A DNA stretch of 37,466 nt from Myxococcaceae bacterium (lineage in GTDB: Bacteria > Myxococcota > Myxococcia > Myxococcales > Myxococcaceae). Both the position numbers and the translations under genes were made by a program. Of this stretch, positions 16,414 to 26,216 are shown piece by piece. Each line of letters begins with the position of its first letter. Within the stretch, counting starts at the first letter, position 1. The DNA lies in NCBI GenBank assembly GCA_019694595.1, contig JAIBBQ010000042.1, positions 1 through 37,466 on the forward strand. Reading direction: 5' to 3'. The notes beneath the pieces are model-generated. The model had not been told where the DNA came from. It searched no databases and saw nothing but the letters and a program-made list of their open reading frames with translations.

Positions 16414-17247
16414 TCAGGCGAGCTTCAGGTCGACCTGCTGGGCGCCCGCGATGGGCTGCCCGAGGAAGCGTCCGGCGATCTCGACGAAGCGCGCGGGCGT
16501 GTCGGTCACCAGGAAGTGGCGCTCCGGCGCGTTGCCAACCGGCGCGAGGAGACCGCGCTTCTCGAGCAGCCCCGCCACGTGCTCGGCGGTGGCGTGAGCG
16601 GAGTCGACCAGCGTCACCTTGGGCCCCACCGCCTCGGCGATGATGTCGCGCAGCAGCGGGTAGTGGGTGCAGCCCAGCACCAGGGTGTCGGCTCCGTCGA
16701 CGAAGCCCTGCCCCAGGTACTCGCGGGCGACCAGCCGCGGCACGTCTCCCTGCGTCCACCCTTCCTCGGCGAGCGGCACGAAGAGCGGGCACGCCTTGGC
16801 GCGCACCTCGAGGTCGGCGCGCGCCTCGTGCAGCGCCCGCTGGTAGGCCCCGGAGGCGATGGTGGCCGGGGTGGCGATGACCGCCACCCGTCGGGACTTG
16901 GTGGCGGCAGCCGCGGCCGCGGCACCGGGCGCGATGACGCCCACCACGGGCACCGGCAGCTGGGCCTCGAGCGCGTCGAGGGCCAGCGCCGACGCGGTGT
17001 TGCAGGCCACCACCAGCGCCTTGAGCTCGTGCTGCAAGAGCTCGCGCGCGCAGCCCAGCGAGTAGCGGGTCACCACCTCGGGCGACTTGGTGCCGTACGG
17101 CACGCGGGCGGTGTCGCCCAGGTACACCATGCGCTCGTGCGGCAGGCGCTCGGCGAGGGCCTTGAAGACGGTGAGGCCACCGACTCCCGAGTCGAACACT
17201 CCGATGGCGGCGCGGCTGTTGGGACTCACTCCAGCCGGAGTTAGCAC
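16414..17247 (-). CDS. murI: Glutamate racemase
   Basis: A 277-residue glutamate racemase, which makes D-glutamate for peptidoglycan in the cytoplasm. Both catalytic cysteines are present: C82 in VVACNTAS and C193 in VLGCTHYPLL. The N-terminal IGVFDSGVGGLTV and GDTARVPYG motifs match the family. Two GTG codons are possible starts, at 17247 and 17229; the second yields SPNSRAAIGVFDSG, closer to typical N-termini, but neither has a convincing ribosome site. A perfect 12-bp palindrome lies just upstream. The gene follows a lipoprotein gene on the same strand, separated by a terminator-like hairpin. Confidence 0.94.
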   Translation of the reverse strand: MLTPAGVSPNSRAAIGVFDSGVGGLTVFKALAERLPHERMVYLGDTARVPYGTKSPEVVTRYSLGCARELLQHELKALVVACNTASALALDALEAQLPVPVVGVIAPGAAAAAAATKSRRVAVIATPATIASGAYQRALHEARADLEVRAKACPLFVPLAEEGWTQGDVPRLVAREYLGQGFVDGADTLVLGCTHYPLLRDIIAEAVGPKVTLVDSAHATAEHVAGLLEKRGLLAPVGNAPERHFLVTDTPARFVEIAGRFLGQPIAGAQQVDLKLA

Positions 17248-17264
17248 GAAGCACGCCAGGGCCT

Positions 17265-17276
17265 TTCAACGTTGAA
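17265..17276. promoter_or_regulatory. 12-bp perfect palindrome upstream of murI
   Basis: TTCAACGTTGAA is its own reverse complement and lies 17 bp upstream of the furthest murI start, directly after the terminator-like hairpin. It could be an operator or an extension of the terminator structure, since flanking CC and GG can also pair. Confidence 0.35.
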
Positions 17277-17303
17277 GGGGACCGGGCCGTTCGCCCGATC
17301 CCC
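17277..17303 (-). terminator. Hairpin after the three-module lipoprotein gene
   Basis: GGGGA-C-CGGGC (17277-17287) pairs with GCCCG-A-TCCCC (17293-17303), with one mismatch and a 5-base loop. It lies 33 bp past the lipoprotein stop. On the minus strand the stem is followed by TTCAACGTT, a weak T tail. Confidence 0.55.
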
Positions 17304-17336
17304 TCCCGGTACCGCGTCGGCCTTTCGGCGGCGGCC

Positions 17337-18389
17337 TTACTGGGTGCGAAAGAGCTGCACGTTCACCGCGCTCGTGCCGTCGACGAAGACGCCGGCCTGC
17401 ACGGAGATCATCGGGCCCGCGCTGCTCGACTGGTACACGGTGCCGCCCGCGCCGCGCGCGCCGATGGCCACGCGGTAGGTGCCGGGGCGCAGGTAGCTGT
17501 AGATGACGCCCGAGCTGTTGCAGTCCTGCACGTCGCCGGTCGAGCCGTAGACCAGGTTGCCCTGCGCATCGATGAAGTTCACCGACACCTGGCTCACCCC
17601 CGCCTGGCCGCAGGTCTGCGCGAGCTGCCCGTTGGTGAGCGACCAGCGCACCGCGGTGCCGCCGACCGCCCAGTTGAGCGCGTAGCCCGAGGCGATGGGG
17701 CTGCCGGCGTAGGTGGTGAGGCTCGCGCGGGTGGCGTACAGCACGTAGCCGCTCGAGGTCGCCGCCTGCAGGTCGATGGTGTGGGTGCCCGCGCTCACGT
17801 ACGGCGTCTGCACGCCGGCGCCGCTCTGGCCGCTCGCACAGTCGAAGGCGGTGGGCTGCGCGCCGTCGATGCTCAGGTACACCGCGCTCACGCCGGCCTG
17901 GGCGCAGGTCGGGCTCTGGCTGCCGCCGCTGGCGGGAAACGACCAGCCCACGTACGCGAAGCTGTTGGGGCCGCCCGCGGGGGTGAGGTCGAGCGTGACG
18001 CGCACGTCGCCGTTGACGGTGAAGCTCGAGCTGACGCCGTAGAGCAGCGCGCCGCCGCGGCTGAACGCTTCCAGCGTCACGTCGTAGGTGCCGGGCGCGA
18101 AGTCGTGCAGCACGATGCCCGGGTAGCCGTTGGTCGAGCAGGCGTAGAGGCCCTGGTCCTGCAGCACCTGGCCGGGAATGGTGATGCGCACCGTGGCCAC
18201 GTCGGGCAGCTCGGCGCAGCTGCGCCCGCCGAAGCTCCAGGTGAAGGTGGCGTCGCCCGACACCGGCTGCTGGGTGTACCCGCCCCCGCCGCCGTAGCCG
18301 CCGCCATAGCCTCCCGAGCCATCGACGATGATGCAGCCGGACCCCAGCGCCATCACCGCCACCAGCACCGACGTCAGCTTTGCGCTCAT
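17337..18389 (-). CDS. Lipoprotein with three Trp/Cys repeat modules
   Basis: A 350-residue protein with a hydrophobic start ending in LGSGC (C19), a lipobox-like site, then a Gly/Tyr-rich linker (residues 24-40). Three modules with a ~100-residue period follow. Each has Trp (W51, W149, W249), a Cys (C58, C162, C260), a V-x-V/I/L strand, a second Cys (C84, C184, C290) and a closing G-x-Y/H strand ending in Ala. The same module occurs twice in the lipoprotein at 12395. It probably sits in the outer membrane or periplasm as a chain of disulfide-bonded beta domains. Function is unknown. The ATG at 18389 has a GAAAGG ribosome site. The 154-bp gap to tolQ holds no other gene. Confidence 0.8.
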   Translation of the reverse strand: MSAKLTSVLVAVMALGSGCIIVDGSGGYGGGYGGGGGYTQQPVSGDATFTWSFGGRSCAELPDVATVRITIPGQVLQDQGLYACSTNGYPGIVLHDFAPGTYDVTLEAFSRGGALLYGVSSSFTVNGDVRVTLDLTPAGGPNSFAYVGWSFPASGGSQSPTCAQAGVSAVYLSIDGAQPTAFDCASGQSGAGVQTPYVSAGTHTIDLQAATSSGYVLYATRASLTTYAGSPIASGYALNWAVGGTAVRWSLTNGQLAQTCGQAGVSQVSVNFIDAQGNLVYGSTGDVQDCNSSGVIYSYLRPGTYRVAIGARGAGGTVYQSSSAGPMISVQAGVFVDGTSAVNVQLFRTQ

Positions 18390-18529
18390 GACCTTTCGTC
18401 CTTGGTTGCCCCGGGAGTCGTTCCCGCGGTCGAGGTGATGGACGGGGCGGGCGTCGGCCTATTCAGGTGTGTGCGTGTAACCCTTTGATTTCGAGGGGAA
18501 TACTGGTGCCCTTCGGTTCCTTTCGGTGG

Positions 18530-18535
18530 TATCGA
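18530..18535 (+). promoter_or_regulatory. TATCGA -10-like element upstream of tolQ
   Basis: TATCGA ends 8 nt before the ATG at 18544. No Shine-Dalgarno sequence is seen, so a near-leaderless start of the tol operon is possible. Confidence 0.3.
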
Positions 18536-18543
18536 ACGCCCCC

Positions 18544-19230
18544 ATGCTCGCGGCCATCAACTACCTCGAGGTGCTCAAGAGCGCCTCGGTCATCGAGCTC
18601 GCCGTGCTGGCGCTCCTGGTCGCTGCCTCGGCCTGGAGCTGGGCGCTCATCGCGCTCAAGCTGCGGCAGCTCAACAAGGCGCGCAGCGAGTCGGTGGGCT
18701 TCCTGGACACGTTCTGGAAGTCGTCCCGGCTCGACGCCATCTACCAGGCGGCGCAGTCGCTCGAAGGCTCGCCGCTCTCCAAGGTCTTCCGCGCCGGGTA
18801 CGAGGAACTGTCCAAGCTCGCCCAGCACAAGGGCCAGGGCGAGAGCGCGATGAGCGACAAGCTGGGCGGCATCGAGAACGTGGAGCGCGCGCTCCACCGC
18901 GCCTCGACGCAGGAGCTCACCCAGCTCGAGTCGCGCATCAGCTTCCTGGGCACCATCGGCTCGGCGGCGCCCTTCGTGGGCCTCTTCGGCACGGTGATGG
19001 GCATCCTCGGGGCGTTCAACGAGATCGCCGAGAAGGGCAACGCGACCATCGCCACCGTGGCGGCGCCCATCGGCAACGCGCTGCTGGCGACCGCGGCGGG
19101 CCTGTTCGCGGCGATCCCCGCGGTGGTGGCCTACAACTCCTTCGTGTCGAGAATTCGCGTCTTCGACACCGAGATGGCCAACTTCTCGGCGGACTTCCTC
19201 AACATCGTGAAGCGGCACTTCTTCAAGTAA
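18544..19230 (+). CDS. tolQ: TolQ-type proton-channel protein
   Basis: A 228-residue MotA/TolQ/ExbB family protein. The N-terminal membrane helix is at about 12-35. The paired helices in the C-terminal half carry GSAAPFVGLFGTVMGI and APIGNALLATAAGLFAAIPAV, characteristic of the family. With TolR it forms the inner-membrane motor of the Tol system that links proton flow to outer-membrane constriction at division. The ATG at 18544 is preferred to a GTG at 18526. It leads a four-gene operon with tolR, a TolA/TonB-like gene and tolB. ExbB of a TonB system is the alternative, but tolB settles it in context. Confidence 0.9.
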   Translation: MLAAINYLEVLKSASVIELAVLALLVAASAWSWALIALKLRQLNKARSESVGFLDTFWKSSRLDAIYQAAQSLEGSPLSKVFRAGYEELSKLAQHKGQGESAMSDKLGGIENVERALHRASTQELTQLESRISFLGTIGSAAPFVGLFGTVMGILGAFNEIAEKGNATIATVAAPIGNALLATAAGLFAAIPAVVAYNSFVSRIRVFDTEMANFSADFLNIVKRHFFK

Positions 19231-19232
19231 CC

Positions 19233-19685
19233 ATGGGCGTCTCTTCCGGCGGCGGTGCGCCTGGCCGCACCACGATGAGCGAGATCAACGTCACGCCCAT
19301 GGTGGACGTGATGCTGGTGCTGCTCATCATCTTCATGGTGACCGCACCGCTCATCCAGCAGGGCGTGAAGGTGAACCTCCCCGACGCCAAGGCGCAGCCG
19401 GTGGAAGCGACGGACAAGAAGCTGGTGCTCACCGTCGACGCCAGCCAGCGCGTCTACATCGGCGAGGCCGAGGTGAAGCTCGAGGAGCTGGAAGAGAAGC
19501 TCAAGACCAACGCCAAGGCCCAGGCGGACAAGGAGCTCTACCTCCACGCCGACCGCACCCTGCCGTACGGCGTCATCGTGGAAGTGATGGCCGCCGCCCA
19601 GCGCGCGGGCGTCAACAACGTGGGCATGATCACGGACCCTGCGGGGTCGCCCAAGGTGTCGAAGCCGAAGAAGAAGGACCCCTGA
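19233..19685 (+). CDS. tolR: TolR/ExbD-type motor protein
   Basis: A 150-residue single-span protein. MSEINVTPMVDVMLVLLIIF (about residues 15-34) holds the conserved Asp of the proton path. The periplasmic domain ends in VIVEVMAAAQRAGVNNVGMIT, typical of ExbD/TolR. The ATG at 19233 lies 2 bp after the tolQ stop. The C-terminal tail is Lys-rich (KPKKKD). It works with TolQ as the stator/rotor pair of the motor in the inner membrane. Confidence 0.9.
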   Translation: MGVSSGGGAPGRTTMSEINVTPMVDVMLVLLIIFMVTAPLIQQGVKVNLPDAKAQPVEATDKKLVLTVDASQRVYIGEAEVKLEELEEKLKTNAKAQADKELYLHADRTLPYGVIVEVMAAAQRAGVNNVGMITDPAGSPKVSKPKKKDP

Positions 19686-19697
19686 GCAGGAGTCCCC

Positions 19698-20447
19698 ATG
19701 GCCTCGTCGACCACCCACCGCAGCCTCCTCGCCGGCAGCTCCAGCCAGATGAACACGCTGCTGGTGCTGTTCGTGATGTTCCTGGTGGCGCACGTGGCGC
19801 TCATCGGCGCGGCGATGGCGCTCCGCTGGCTGCTGGGGCCGAGCCTCATCGACCTGGACCCCAAGCCCATCACCGCGTCGCTGGTGCGGCTGGGCAAGGA
19901 GCGCGACGAGAAGCTCCTGCCGCGCAAGGAAGAGGCGCCCGCCCCGCCGCCCGAGGTGAAGGCCGAGCCCGCGCCCCCGGCGCCCGCGGCCGCCCCCACC
20001 CCGGCCCCCGCGCCCGCGGCCAAGGCGTCGCCGTCGGCCGGCGAGAAGAAGGCCGAGAAGCGCTCGCTCGCCGACATCTTCAACAAGACGGGCAAGGCGA
20101 CCAAGGCCGAGGCCCCCGAAGGCTCCGCCACCGGCGACCCCCACGGCGACTCCGCCAAGGCCGAAGGCGAGCAGTACTTCGCGCTCCTGAGCGCGGCGGT
20201 GCGGCGCAACTACAACGTGGCGAACACCATTCCCGAGTCGGAACGCCTCGCGCTCAAGGCGCTGGTGACGCTGCGGCTGGGCCCCAACGGCGAGGTGCTC
20301 GACCTGAGCGTGAAGAGCTCGGGCAACGCGCTCTTCGATTCCGCGGTCGAAGGCGCGGTGAAGGCCGCCGCCCCCTTCGGCCCCCCGCCCGACCACCTGC
20401 GCGATTCCCTGAAGCGAACCGGCGTGACGCTCAAGTTCACGCCCTGA
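19698..20447 (+). CDS. TolA/TonB-like periplasm-spanning protein
   Basis: A 249-residue protein with one membrane helix at about 20-45. A Pro/Ala/Glu/Lys-rich extended linker covers about 75-140, and a C-terminal TonB/TolA-type domain covers about 155-249, with YFALLSAAVRRNYNV and LRLGPNGEVLDLSVKSSG. It should transmit the TolQ-TolR motor force across the periplasm to TolB or the outer membrane. Its C-terminal domain resembles TonB more than long-helix TolA, which is common outside gammaproteobacteria. It starts 12 bp after tolR and is followed by tolB 16 bp later, so it is part of the operon. Confidence 0.85.
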   Translation: MASSTTHRSLLAGSSSQMNTLLVLFVMFLVAHVALIGAAMALRWLLGPSLIDLDPKPITASLVRLGKERDEKLLPRKEEAPAPPPEVKAEPAPPAPAAAPTPAPAPAAKASPSAGEKKAEKRSLADIFNKTGKATKAEAPEGSATGDPHGDSAKAEGEQYFALLSAAVRRNYNVANTIPESERLALKALVTLRLGPNGEVLDLSVKSSGNALFDSAVEGAVKAAAPFGPPPDHLRDSLKRTGVTLKFTP

Positions 20448-20463
20448 CGAGATGAGGTGCCCG

Positions 20464-21732
<1,269 letters not shown>

Positions 21733-21733
21733 C

Positions 21734-22804
21734 TCACTCCCGCATCAACGCGGCGCCCCAGTGGAAGCCGGCGCCCAGGCCCACGAAGCACACCAGGTCG
21801 CCCTGCTTCACGCGGCCTGACTTCTTGCACTCGTCGTAGGCGATGGGAATCGTCGCCGCGGTGGTGTTCCCGTACTTCTGGATGTTGTTGTACACGCGGT
21901 CGTCGGGGAGCTTGAGCGCCTTCTGCACGGCCTCGCTGATGCGCAGGTTCGCCTGGTGGGGAATGAGCAGGTCGATGTCGTCGAGCGTGACGCCCGCCTT
22001 GGCGCACACCTCGTGCACCGCCTCGGGCATCTTGGTGACCGCCATCTTGAAGACCGTCTTCCCGTCCATCACCGGGACGAAGCGGCCTTCCTTCACGTGG
22101 GCCTCGCTGAAGTACGGGCGGTACTTGAAGCCGGCCGACGGCACGTAGAGGCTTTCCACCGGGCCGCCTTCGGCGTGCAGCGCGAAGCCCAGGAGCCCGC
22201 GGTCCTTCGACTCCGACGGCCCCATCACCACCGCGCCCGCGGCGTCGCCGAAGAGCACCAGCAGGTGGCGGAACTTCGAGTTCCAGTCCTTCTCGCTCTG
22301 GGGAATCGGCCCTTCGGAACGGCCCATGACCACGTCCCACCCCTGGGGTGAGAAGGGCATGAAGCCCGAGTGAATCTCGCAGCCGATGAAGAGCAGCCGC
22401 TTCGCCGCCCCGGCGCGGATGAGCGCGTCGGCCACCTGCAGGCCGTAGACGAAGCCCGAGCACTGCTGGCGAATGTCGAGCGCCGGCACGTTGGTCATGC
22501 CCAGCTTGGTCTGGATGAGGCTGCCGACGCCCGGGAAGTAGTAGTCCGGGGTCATGGTGGCGACCACGATGTAGTCGATGTCGTTGGCGGTGAGCCCCGC
22601 GTCGGCGAGCGCCTTCTGCGCGGCGCCCACGCCGAGGTCGCTGGTCGCGGTGCCCTCGGTGACGAAGTAGCGCTGCTCGATGCCCGAGCGCTCCTTGATC
22701 CACTCGTTGGTCGTGTCCACCACCTTGGCCATGCGCTCGTTGGTGACCAGCGTGTCACCGACGACGAAGCCAGAGCCCAGGATGCGCGAGTGCCCCATCG
22801 ACAT
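21734..22804 (-). CDS. 3-oxoacyl-ACP synthase III family protein (FabH-like)
   Basis: A 356-residue FabH-type ketosynthase with the full Cys-His-Asn triad: C115 in IRQQCSGF, H283 in IPHQAN and N313 in YGNTTAA. Fatty-acid FabH enzymes are about 317-330 residues. This protein is longer because of an insertion at about 147-182, between the GCEIHSG and FGDAAGAVV motifs, which lies near the substrate tunnel in the family fold. It may start fatty-acid synthesis or act in a secondary pathway. ATG at 22804 has an AGAGGA ribosome site. It is divergent from the aminotransferase (73 bp), with no acyl-carrier protein or FabD nearby. Confidence 0.85.
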   Translation of the reverse strand: MSMGHSRILGSGFVVGDTLVTNERMAKVVDTTNEWIKERSGIEQRYFVTEGTATSDLGVGAAQKALADAGLTANDIDYIVVATMTPDYYFPGVGSLIQTKLGMTNVPALDIRQQCSGFVYGLQVADALIRAGAAKRLLFIGCEIHSGFMPFSPQGWDVVMGRSEGPIPQSEKDWNSKFRHLLVLFGDAAGAVVMGPSESKDRGLLGFALHAEGGPVESLYVPSAGFKYRPYFSEAHVKEGRFVPVMDGKTVFKMAVTKMPEAVHEVCAKAGVTLDDIDLLIPHQANLRISEAVQKALKLPDDRVYNNIQKYGNTTAATIPIAYDECKKSGRVKQGDLVCFVGLGAGFHWGAALMRE

Positions 22805-22877
22805 GAAAGTCCTCTTGGAAAAGGGGCGCCGGGTGTAGGCCTCGGGCCCCTGCGGTTTCAAGCCGCACCACGCCAAG

Positions 22878-24053
22878 ATGTGGACCCTCGACCCCACCAT
22901 CGCCTTCCTGAACCACGGGAGCTTCGGGGCCTGCCCGAGGCCCGTTCAGGACGCGCAGGCCCGCTGGCGGGAGCGCATGGAAGCCGAGCCGGTGCGCTTC
23001 TTCGTGCGCGAGCTGGACGCGGCGCTCGACGCGGTGCGGGAACGGCTGGGCGCCTTCCTGGGGGCGCGCGGCGACGACCTCGCCTTCGTGCCCAACGCCA
23101 CCACCGGGGTGAACGCGGTGGTGCAGCGCTGGGCCCTGAAGGCCGGCGACGAGGTGGTGGTCACCACCCACGGCTACAACGCCTGCACCAACGCGGTGCG
23201 CTTCGTCTGCGACCGCGCCGGCGCCACGGTGCGCTTCGCCGAGCGCCGCTTCGCCATCGCCGCGCCGGACGAGGTGGTGGACGCGGCCCGGGCGGTGCTC
23301 ACCGAGCGCACCCGGTACGCGCTCATCGACCACGTCACCAGCCCCACCGGGCTCGTCTTTCCCGTGGCCGAGCTCATCGCGCTCTTTCAGGGGCGCGGCG
23401 TCGAGGTGCTGGTCGACGGCGCTCACGCCCCGGGCATGCTGCCCCTGCAGCTCGAGGCGCTGGGGGCGAGCTGGTACGCCGGCAACCTGCACAAGTGGGT
23501 GTGCGCGCCCAAGGGCTCGGCGTTCCTCTGGGTACGCAAGGACCGCCAGGCGGCGCTGCGGCCGCTGGTCATCTCCCACGGCGCCAACTCGCCGCGCACC
23601 GACCGCTCGCGCTTCCGCCTGGAGCACGACTGGGTGGGCACCGACGACCCGAGCCCGTTCCTCTGCGTGAGCGACGCGCTGGACACGCTGGAGCGGCTCC
23701 TGCCCGGGGGCCTGCCGGCGCTGCAGGCGCGCAACCACGCCCTGGCGCTCGACGCGCAGCGGCTGCTCTGCCGGGCCCTGGGCATCGCGCCCCCCGCTCC
23801 GCCCTCGATGCTGGGGAGCATGGCGAGCCTGCCGCTGCCCCGTCGCACCGGGGGGCCGACCGCGGGCTTCAGCGACGTGGGCGACCCGGTGCAGGAAGCG
23901 CTCTTCCACCGGCACCGCATCGAGGTGCCCATCTTCCCGTTCGCGGGAGGCCGGCTGATGCGGGTGTGCGCCCAGCACTACAACCGCCTCGAGGAGTACG
24001 AGCGGCTGGCGGGCCTGCTGCCCGGGCTGCTCGCCACCGCGCCCACGTTCTGA
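22878..24053 (+). CDS. Class V aminotransferase (PLP enzyme)
   Basis: A 391-residue PLP fold-type I protein of the class V/isopenicillin-N-epimerase-like branch. The PLP lysine is K206 in GNLHKWVCAPKG. D180 and H183 in VLVDGAHAPG bind the cofactor ring, and NATTGVNAV (73-81) is the phosphate-side segment. The N-terminus FLNHGSFGACPRPV is typical. Substrate is unknown: desulfurase, epimerase and aminotransferase activities all occur in this branch, and no partner settles it. ATG at 22878 has no convincing ribosome site. The next gene starts 19 bp after its stop. Confidence 0.87.
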   Translation: MWTLDPTIAFLNHGSFGACPRPVQDAQARWRERMEAEPVRFFVRELDAALDAVRERLGAFLGARGDDLAFVPNATTGVNAVVQRWALKAGDEVVVTTHGYNACTNAVRFVCDRAGATVRFAERRFAIAAPDEVVDAARAVLTERTRYALIDHVTSPTGLVFPVAELIALFQGRGVEVLVDGAHAPGMLPLQLEALGASWYAGNLHKWVCAPKGSAFLWVRKDRQAALRPLVISHGANSPRTDRSRFRLEHDWVGTDDPSPFLCVSDALDTLERLLPGGLPALQARNHALALDAQRLLCRALGIAPPAPPSMLGSMASLPLPRRTGGPTAGFSDVGDPVQEALFHRHRIEVPIFPFAGGRLMRVCAQHYNRLEEYERLAGLLPGLLATAPTF

Positions 24054-24072
24054 GTTACCTTCGGCGGCTCGC

Positions 24073-24984
24073 ATGCGTTTCGCCGCCATCGACGTGGGGA
24101 CCAACTCGGTGCTGCTCCTGGTGGCGGAGCGCGACGCGCAGGGCCGCTTCCACGCCGTGACCGAGCGCGCGGAGATCACCCGCCTGGGCAAGGGCGTCGA
24201 CCAGTCCCGCATGCTCTCGCCGGAAGGCCTCGAGGCCACGGTGAAGGTGCTCGCGGCCTACGCCGACGAGGCGCGGGCGCTCGGGGCCACCACCATCGTC
24301 GCCTCGGCGACCAGCGCCGCGCGTGACGCCCGCAACGGCGGCGAGCTGCTCGCGCAGGCCAAGGCGCGGGCGGGCGTGGACATCGAGGTCATCTCCGGCG
24401 AGGAAGAAGCGCGGCTGTCCTTCGCGTCTGCCGCGGCGGACTTCGGCGGCGGCGGCCCCCTGCTGGCGGTGGACATCGGCGGCGGCTCGACGGAGATCAT
24501 CGTGGGCACCGCGCGCGGCGAGGTCTCCTTCCGCCACAGCTTCGACGTGGGCTCGGTGCGCCTCACCGAGCGCTTCATCCGCTCCGACCCGCCGAGCGAC
24601 GCCGAGCGGGCCGCGGTGCGCGCGCACCTCAAGAGCGTGCTCGCCCAGGTGCCGAAGGCCACCGGCACCCTGGTGGGCATCGCGGGCACCGTGACCACGG
24701 TGTGCGCCATCGCCCGCGAGGTCGAGCCGTACGACGCAGCGAAGGTGCACGGCGCGCGGCTCACGCTGACCGAGGTGCAGCGGGTCTGCGACCGGCTGTG
24801 GGCGCTGGCGCTCGCCGAGCGCCGCACCCTGCCCGGGCTGCAGCCCAAGCGGGCCGACGTGATTCCCTGCGGCGCGGAGATCCTCCTCGCGGTGATGCAG
24901 GCGCTGGGCGTCGACGGCACCACGGTGAGCGACCGCGGGCTGCGCTGGGGGCTCCTGGTCGACCGCTGCGGGACGCGCGCGTGA
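24073..24984 (+). CDS. Ppx/GppA phosphatase family protein
   Basis: A 303-residue actin-fold phosphatase. AIDVGTNSVLLLV (about 5-17), SGEEEARLSF, AVDIGGGSTEII (about 136-147) and GIAGTVTTV (about 202-210) are the nucleotide/phosphate motifs of exopolyphosphatase and pppGpp phosphatase. It lacks the extra C-terminal HD domain of long Ppx, so it is the short form. Members hydrolyse polyphosphate or (p)ppGpp; sequence alone does not decide. A TACCTT hexamer ends 11 nt before the ATG. The MFS gene overlaps its stop (GTGA), so they are translationally coupled. Confidence 0.9.
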   Translation: MRFAAIDVGTNSVLLLVAERDAQGRFHAVTERAEITRLGKGVDQSRMLSPEGLEATVKVLAAYADEARALGATTIVASATSAARDARNGGELLAQAKARAGVDIEVISGEEEARLSFASAAADFGGGGPLLAVDIGGGSTEIIVGTARGEVSFRHSFDVGSVRLTERFIRSDPPSDAERAAVRAHLKSVLAQVPKATGTLVGIAGTVTTVCAIAREVEPYDAAKVHGARLTLTEVQRVCDRLWALALAERRTLPGLQPKRADVIPCGAEILLAVMQALGVDGTTVSDRGLRWGLLVDRCGTRA

Positions 24985-26216
24985 AGAGCCAGCGCACCGC
25001 AGCCTTCGTCGGCCTGGGCGTGCTGAGCCTCATCAACCTCGTCAACTACCTCGACCGCTACATCCTCGCGGGAGTGATGCGGAAGGTGCAGGCGGAGTTC
25101 ACGCTCACCGACGCCGAAGGGGGCTCGCTCGCGACCACCTTCATGCTCGTCTACATGTTCGCCTCGCCCGTCGGCGGGTACCTGGGCGACCGGCTGCCGC
25201 GCCGCTTCCTCATCGGGGCCGCGGTGGCGGTGTGGAGCGTGGCCACCATCGGCTCCGGCCTGGCCACCACCTTCGTCATGCTGCTGGTGGCCCGGGCGCT
25301 GACCGGCGTGGGCGAGGCCGGCTACGGCACCGTGGCGCCGTCGTTCATCAGCGACCTCTTCGACCCGCGGGAGCGCTCGCGCTGGCTGTCGGTCTTCTAC
25401 ACCGCGATGCCGCTCGGGGCGGCGCTGGGCTTCATCCTCGGCGGGCTGATGGCCGACCGGGCCACCTGGCACCACGCCTTCTACGCCGGCGGCGTGCCCG
25501 GGCTGGTGCTGGCGGTCGCCGTGCTGTTCCTCAAGGAGCCGCGGCGCGGCGCGATGGACGGGCCCGACACGCCCAGGCCGGTGGCGTTCTTCGACGGGCT
25601 CGGCCAGGTGGGCCTCAACCCCCGCTTCTGGTTCACCACCGCGGGGCTCACCCTGATGACCTTCTCGGTGGGGGGGCTGTCGTTCTGGATGCCCAAGTAC
25701 CTCGCCGAGCACCGCGGGCTGTCGGACACCGACGCCGGCCTCTACCTGGGCGCGACCACGGTCATCGGCGGGCTGGTGGGCACGCTCGCCGGCGGCTTCC
25801 TGGGCGACTGGCTCGACGCGCGACGGCCCGGCGGCGGCGTGCTGCTGTCGGCGCTGGGCCTGCTGGCCGCGGCGCCGCTGATGGTGGCTTCCGCAGTGGT
25901 GGAGCAGCCCAACGTGCTCTTCGTCTGCCTGTTGCTGGCGCAGTTCTTCATCTTCCTGCAGGGCGGCCCGCTCAACGCGTCGATCCTCGCGGCGGTGCCC
26001 CCCACCCTGCGCGCCTTCGCCTTCGGACTGAGCACGCTGACGCTCCACTTCCTCGGCGACGCCATCTCGCCCACCGTCATCGGCGTCATCAGCGACGCCG
26101 CGGGCCTGGGGCTGGCCATCAAGCTGAACGCCCTGCCGCTGGCGCTGGGCGGCGTGGTGCTGCTCCTGGGGCTCAGGCACTTCCGGGCGGCGGTTCCGCC
26201 ACCACGCGCGGCCTGA
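24981..26216 (+). CDS. MFS transporter, Spinster-like
   Basis: A 411-residue major facilitator with about 12 hydrophobic segments. LINLVNYLDRYILAGV in the first helix, GGYLGDRLPRRFLIG between helices 2 and 3, and GVGEAGYGTVAPSFISDLF are typical of the Spinster branch. Some animal Spinster proteins carry lysophospholipids or sphingosine phosphate; bacterial substrates are not known to me. The GTG at 24981 overlaps the Ppx/GppA stop and gives a normal N-terminus; the long upstream frame is not coding. Its last 44 bp overlap the end of the PlsC-type acyltransferase on the other strand, and the final residues are a Pro/Ala tail. Confidence 0.88.
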   Translation: MKSQRTAAFVGLGVLSLINLVNYLDRYILAGVMRKVQAEFTLTDAEGGSLATTFMLVYMFASPVGGYLGDRLPRRFLIGAAVAVWSVATIGSGLATTFVMLLVARALTGVGEAGYGTVAPSFISDLFDPRERSRWLSVFYTAMPLGAALGFILGGLMADRATWHHAFYAGGVPGLVLAVAVLFLKEPRRGAMDGPDTPRPVAFFDGLGQVGLNPRFWFTTAGLTLMTFSVGGLSFWMPKYLAEHRGLSDTDAGLYLGATTVIGGLVGTLAGGFLGDWLDARRPGGGVLLSALGLLAAAPLMVASAVVEQPNVLFVCLLLAQFFIFLQGGPLNASILAAVPPTLRAFAFGLSTLTLHFLGDAISPTVIGVISDAAGLGLAIKLNALPLALGGVVLLLGLRHFRAAVPPPRAA

